A stretch of 34,054 nt of DNA from the NCBI RefSeq assembly GCF_019351405.1, contig NZ_JAHWZX010000022.1, positions 1 through 34,054 on the forward strand, in the 5' to 3' direction. This document shows positions 30,784 through 34,054 of this stretch, piece after piece. Every line of letters begins with the position of its first letter. The first letter of the stretch is position 1. The position numbers were made by a program, and so were the translations under genes. Below the pieces are notes generated by a model, which was not told the DNA's origin, ran no database searches, and saw nothing but the letters and a program-made list of their open reading frames with translations. The stretch comes from Stakelama flava. GTDB taxonomy: Bacteria; Pseudomonadota; Alphaproteobacteria; Sphingomonadales; Sphingomonadaceae.

Positions 30784-31296
30784 ATGGCCGACCAGGACGA
30801 ATTCGTCACCACGGGCGAAGCGGCAGCCAATGGGGCAGATACCGGGCCGATGGCGAATCTGATCTCCCAATATGTGAAGGACCTCAGCTTCGAAAATCCC
30901 AATTCGCCGCAGGTTTATCAGCGCGACACTCCGCCGCAGATCGACGTGCAGTTCAATATCGGCGTCAATCAGGTCGGCGAAGAAGTGCATGAGGTCGTGC
31001 TGAAAATCGAATCGCGCGCCGAACATGACGGGCAGGTCGCGTTCCTTGTCGACCTTACCTATGCCGGGCTGTTTCAGCTTCGCAACCTGCCGCAGGAGCA
31101 TGTTCAGCCCTTCCTGCTTGGCGAAGCCCCGCGCATCCTGTTCCCCTTCGCCCGCCGCGTTCTGGCCGACGCGGTGCGCGACGGCAGCTTCGCACCGCTG
31201 TTGCTCGACCCCATCGATTTCAACGCGATGTATCAGCAGCAGCTTCAGCAGCATCAGGCCGAAGCCCAGGGCGACACCCCTGTCGGCCACGCCTGA
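30784..31296 (+). CDS. secB: Protein-export chaperone SecB
   Basis: This 170-residue chaperone keeps pre-proteins unfolded for SecA. It has LISQYVKDLSFENPNSPQVY, IDVQFNIGVNQVGEEVHEVV, AFLVDLTYAGLFQL, FPFARRVLADAVRDGSFAPL and LLLDPIDFNAMY, all characteristic. An AAGGAA Shine-Dalgarno precedes the ATG. The promoter lies in the 147-base interval shared with the divergent Tim44-like gene. murJ follows after 24 bases. Confidence 0.96.
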   Translation: MADQDEFVTTGEAAANGADTGPMANLISQYVKDLSFENPNSPQVYQRDTPPQIDVQFNIGVNQVGEEVHEVVLKIESRAEHDGQVAFLVDLTYAGLFQLRNLPQEHVQPFLLGEAPRILFPFARRVLADAVRDGSFAPLLLDPIDFNAMYQQQLQQHQAEAQGDTPVGHA

Positions 31297-31320
31297 CGTA
31301 ACGCGGCAGGGATACCCGGC

Positions 31321-32889
31321 GTGAAACTGGCCCGCGCGCTGGGCTCGATCGGGGGACTGACGCTCGCCAGCCGCGTGCTCGCGCTGTTGCGCGACACGCT
31401 GCAGGCGACGTTTGTCGGGGCGGGTTTCGCCTCCGACGCTTTTCTGGTCGCCTTTCGCCTGCCGAATATGTTTCGCGCTTTTTTTGCCGAAGGCGCGTTT
31501 TCGGCGGCGTTCATTCCGCTGTTCAATCGCAAGGTCGGCGCGGAAGGCGAACTCGACCCCGCGCTTGATTTCGCCGAACGCGCGCTTTCGATCCTGTTTC
31601 CGATACTGGTGCTGTTCACCATCGCCATGCTGATCGCGGCATGGCCGATCACCTGGCTGCTTTCAGGCGGGTTTCAGGACCCCAGCCCGCAGCAATTCGC
31701 CTTTGCGGTGATGCTGTCGCGGATCACCATTCCCTATCTGGCAATGATCTCGCTGGTGTCGCTGCTGGGCGGCATTCTCAATTCGATCGACCGGTTCTGG
31801 GTCAATGCGGCCGCTCCGATTCTGCTCAACATCGCAATGATCGCGGGGCTATGGCTGTTTCACGGCAACGGGCCATATGAAACCGCGCGGGTGCAGGCCA
31901 TTTCGGTAACCGTGGGCGGCGCATTGCAGCTTGCATGGCTGGTCCTTGCCTGCCGCCAGTCGGGCGTGAAGCTGCGCCTGCGGATACCCCGGCTGGACAG
32001 TGACATGCGCGAACTTTTTCGCCTGATCCTGCCCGCCGCCGCCGGCGCCGGGGCAACGCAGATAAACCTCCTCATCTCGACCGCGCTCGCGGGCGGGCTG
32101 CTTGATGCCGGGTCGATCTCGTACATCTATTATGCCGACCGGCTGAACCAGCTCCCGCTGGGCCTGATCGGGATCGGGCTGGGCACCATCCTGCTACCCA
32201 CGATTTCGCGGATGGTCGGCGCAGGTAAGGATGCGGAAGCCGCCGAGACCCAAAATCGCGGGATCGAACTGGCGCTGTTTCTCACCCTGCCCGCCACCAT
32301 CGCCTTCATCGTCGCGGCGCAGCCTATCATCGCCGGTCTGTTCCAGCATGGACAATTCAGCGCGCTCGACGCCGAACGATCCAGCTGGGCGCTCGCCGCC
32401 TTCTCGCTCGGCCTGCCCTCCTATGTGCTGGTGAAGGTGCTTACCCCCGGCTTTTACGCGCGCGCCGATACTCGGACCCCCGTGCGCTATGCGACAATCT
32501 CGGTGGGGGTAAACATTGTCGGCAACCTGATTCTGATCCCGCTGATCGCGCATGTCGGCCCGCCGCTCGCCACCGCGATCGCATCGACCGTAAACGTCGC
32601 GTTGCTGTATCGGGCGCTGCATCGGCGCGGGCACCTTTCCGCCGATGCCCGACTGCACCGGCGCATTCCGCGGCTGTTGCTCGCAGCACTCATCATGGGC
32701 GGCGCGCTGTACATCGCCGTGCCGTTTATCCAGCCCTATGTCACGGGGCATCTGCTCACCCGCGCGGTGGCGCTGGCGGTACTGGTCGGCGGCGGCGTGG
32801 GCGTCTATGCCATCGCCTGTATCCTCACCGGCGCTTTTCGCATCAGTGACCTGACCGCGATGCTGCGCCGCAAACAAGCAACCGATTAG
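31321..32889 (+). CDS. murJ: Lipid II flippase MurJ
   Basis: This 522-residue polytopic membrane protein, 13-14 helices, is typical for MurJ/MviN: LTLASRVLALLRDTLQATFV at the N-terminus, RLPNMFRAFFAEGAFSAAFI, ILPAAAGAGATQINLLIST, YYADRLNQLPLGLIGIGLGT and LVKVLTPGFYARADTRTPVR. It flips lipid II across the inner membrane for peptidoglycan synthesis. The start is GTG. It sits between secB and trpS (8-base gap to trpS), the standard alphaproteobacterial order. Confidence 0.96.
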   Translation: MKLARALGSIGGLTLASRVLALLRDTLQATFVGAGFASDAFLVAFRLPNMFRAFFAEGAFSAAFIPLFNRKVGAEGELDPALDFAERALSILFPILVLFTIAMLIAAWPITWLLSGGFQDPSPQQFAFAVMLSRITIPYLAMISLVSLLGGILNSIDRFWVNAAAPILLNIAMIAGLWLFHGNGPYETARVQAISVTVGGALQLAWLVLACRQSGVKLRLRIPRLDSDMRELFRLILPAAAGAGATQINLLISTALAGGLLDAGSISYIYYADRLNQLPLGLIGIGLGTILLPTISRMVGAGKDAEAAETQNRGIELALFLTLPATIAFIVAAQPIIAGLFQHGQFSALDAERSSWALAAFSLGLPSYVLVKVLTPGFYARADTRTPVRYATISVGVNIVGNLILIPLIAHVGPPLATAIASTVNVALLYRALHRRGHLSADARLHRRIPRLLLAALIMGGALYIAVPFIQPYVTGHLLTRAVALAVLVGGGVGVYAIACILTGAFRISDLTAMLRRKQATD

Positions 32890-32897
32890 GAAAAACA

Positions 32898-33905
32898 ATG
32901 CGCGTCGTTTCCGGCATTCAGACCACCGGCAATCTTCACCTCGGCAATTATCTGGGCGCGATCAAACAATGGGTCGCGATGCAGGATCAGGTCGCGGCGA
33001 AGGGGGGCGACTGCCTGTTCTTCCTCGCCGATCTGCACGCGCTGACCGTCGCCAACGATCCGAAGGACCTTGCCGCGCACACGATAGAGATGGCGGCGAC
33101 GCTGATCGCGGCGGGAATCGATCCCGCCAGGGCGATCCTGTTCAATCAGGCGCGCGTTCGCGCCCATGCCGAACTATGCTGGATTTTGCAGGGGACGGCG
33201 CGGATGGGCTGGCTCAACCGCATGACTCAGTGGAAGGACAAGGCGGGCAAGAACCGCGAGGGCGCGAGCGTCGGCCTGTTCACCTATCCGGTGCTGCAAG
33301 CCGCCGATGTGCTGGTGTACAAGGCAACGCACGTGCCGGTGGGTGAGGATCAGAAACAGCATCTCGAACTCGCGCGCGACATCGCGACGAAGTTCAACAC
33401 CGATTTCGGGGTCGAACTGTTCCCCTTGCCCGATCCGCTGGTGTCCGAAGCGGCCCCGCGCATCATGTCGCTGCGCGACGGCGGCGCGAAAATGTCGAAA
33501 TCGGACCCGTCCGACATGACTCGCGTGAACCTGACCGATACCGACGATCTGATCGCGCAGAAATTCCGCAAGGCGCGGACCGACCCCGAACCGCTTCCCG
33601 ACACGATGGCGGCGCTGGCGGACCGGCCGGAAGCGCGCAACCTGGTCACCATCTACGCCGCGCTCGCCGACCGCACATCGCAATCGGTGGTCGAGGAATA
33701 TGCCGGGCAAGGTTTCGGCACGTTCAAGCCCGCGCTGGCCGATCTTGCGATATCCATTCTCGCCCCGATCCGAGACCGGATTGCCGAACTGCTGAAAGAC
33801 TCCGAAGCGGTGCAGGCGCATTTGCGCGACGGCGCGGCGCGAGCATCGGCACTCGCCGCCCCCACGTTGAAAGAAGCGCAAAACGCCGTCGGATTGCAGA
33901 TTTAA
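32898..33905 (+). CDS. trpS: Tryptophanyl-tRNA synthetase
   Basis: This 335-residue class I synthetase has the HIGH-equivalent GNLHLGNY (11-18), LFFLADLHALT, GWLNRMTQWKDKAGKN, the adenylate region VGEDQKQHLELARDIA, and KMSKS at 198-202. It charges tRNA-Trp. AGGAAAA just before the ATG is the Shine-Dalgarno; the gene is coupled to murJ. Length is normal. Confidence 0.97.
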   Translation: MRVVSGIQTTGNLHLGNYLGAIKQWVAMQDQVAAKGGDCLFFLADLHALTVANDPKDLAAHTIEMAATLIAAGIDPARAILFNQARVRAHAELCWILQGTARMGWLNRMTQWKDKAGKNREGASVGLFTYPVLQAADVLVYKATHVPVGEDQKQHLELARDIATKFNTDFGVELFPLPDPLVSEAAPRIMSLRDGGAKMSKSDPSDMTRVNLTDTDDLIAQKFRKARTDPEPLPDTMAALADRPEARNLVTIYAALADRTSQSVVEEYAGQGFGTFKPALADLAISILAPIRDRIAELLKDSEAVQAHLRDGAARASALAAPTLKEAQNAVGLQI

Positions 33906-33913
33906 ATGTTTAA

Positions 33914-33950
33914 GGGGCGGTCCGGCGGGAATCGCCCCAGATGACGTCAT
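33914..33950. promoter_or_regulatory. Inverted repeat and palindrome after trpS
   Basis: An 8-base stem (33914-33921 with 33931-33938, one G-T pair) follows the trpS stop, and ATGACGTCAT (33941-33950) is a perfect 10-base palindrome. There is no T-run. The hairpin could be a terminator-like element of the secB-murJ-trpS operon and the palindrome a regulator site for the next gene beyond the window. Confidence 0.35.
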
Positions 33951-34054
33951 TCGCGACGGCTTTTCACCTTGCTGGAAACGTCGCGGCCGCTGTCGCATAA
34001 CCTGTGACGACGCGGCGAATGATTCGATCTGCCAAATCCCGTCGTCGCTGTGAC

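Noticed and set aside
1..34054. CRISPR arrays and rRNA genes
   Set aside because: No regularly spaced short repeats and no rRNA-like sequence were seen; the only tandem repeat is the 546-base duplication.

Overview
The window is high-GC alphaproteobacterial DNA, most likely from a sphingomonad (Sphingomonadales). The reasons are the rpmH-rnpA-yidD-yidC-engB and secB-murJ-trpS gene orders, a Ros/MucR regulator that lacks the first zinc-finger cysteine, and the style of the ArdC, AlpA and integrase proteins. This is family recognition from memory, not a database result.

The left part (about 1-18,450) is an integrated mobile island. It ends at a P4-type tyrosine integrase (17081-18298) that faces the 3' end of a tRNA-Leu(CAA) gene (18452-18536). 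Inside are, in order: a perfect 546-bp tandem duplication carrying traC/traD-like conjugation genes; a Ros/MucR-like regulator; a minus-strand ardC / sigma-like HTH / nucleotidyltransferase-HEPN cluster; a highly structured non-coding leader ahead of an AlpA-like regulator; a Gabija-type defence pair (gajA, gajB) with a third, unknown co-directional gene; two convergent DUF2971 genes; an ATGA-coupled pair encoding a cysteine-rich zinc-binding-like protein and a two-helix membrane protein; a 210-codon integrase interrupted by an in-frame amber codon; an IS5-family element that carries an extra membrane-protein gene and has a second, degenerate left end inside it; and a small metabolic cassette (EthD protein, ABM-VOC fusion, divergent IclR regulator). 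No copy of the tRNA-Leu 3' end is seen at the left, so the distal island boundary lies outside the window.

The right part (about 18,452-34,054) is ordinary chromosomal backbone: tRNA-Leu, a DUF805 protein, a YifB/ComM ATPase, a small membrane protein, rpmH-rnpA-yidD-yidC-engB (ribosomal L34, RNase P protein, membrane insertion factors, ribosome-assembly GTPase), a glutathione S-transferase, a cupin divergent from dapE, a GGDEF-EAL protein, a Tim44-like / mltA / smr operon, and a divergent secB-murJ-trpS operon. The rnpA frame appears to start 7 bases before rpmH and to contain rpmH entirely, in another frame.

The best candidates for undescribed biology are the cysteine-rich/transmembrane gene pair in the defence island (11432-12495), the ardC-alpA intergenic RNA-like region with its hairpin over the alpA ribosome binding site (4064-4570), the IS with a passenger gene (13585-14854), and the third gene of the Gabija-like operon (4951-5766).
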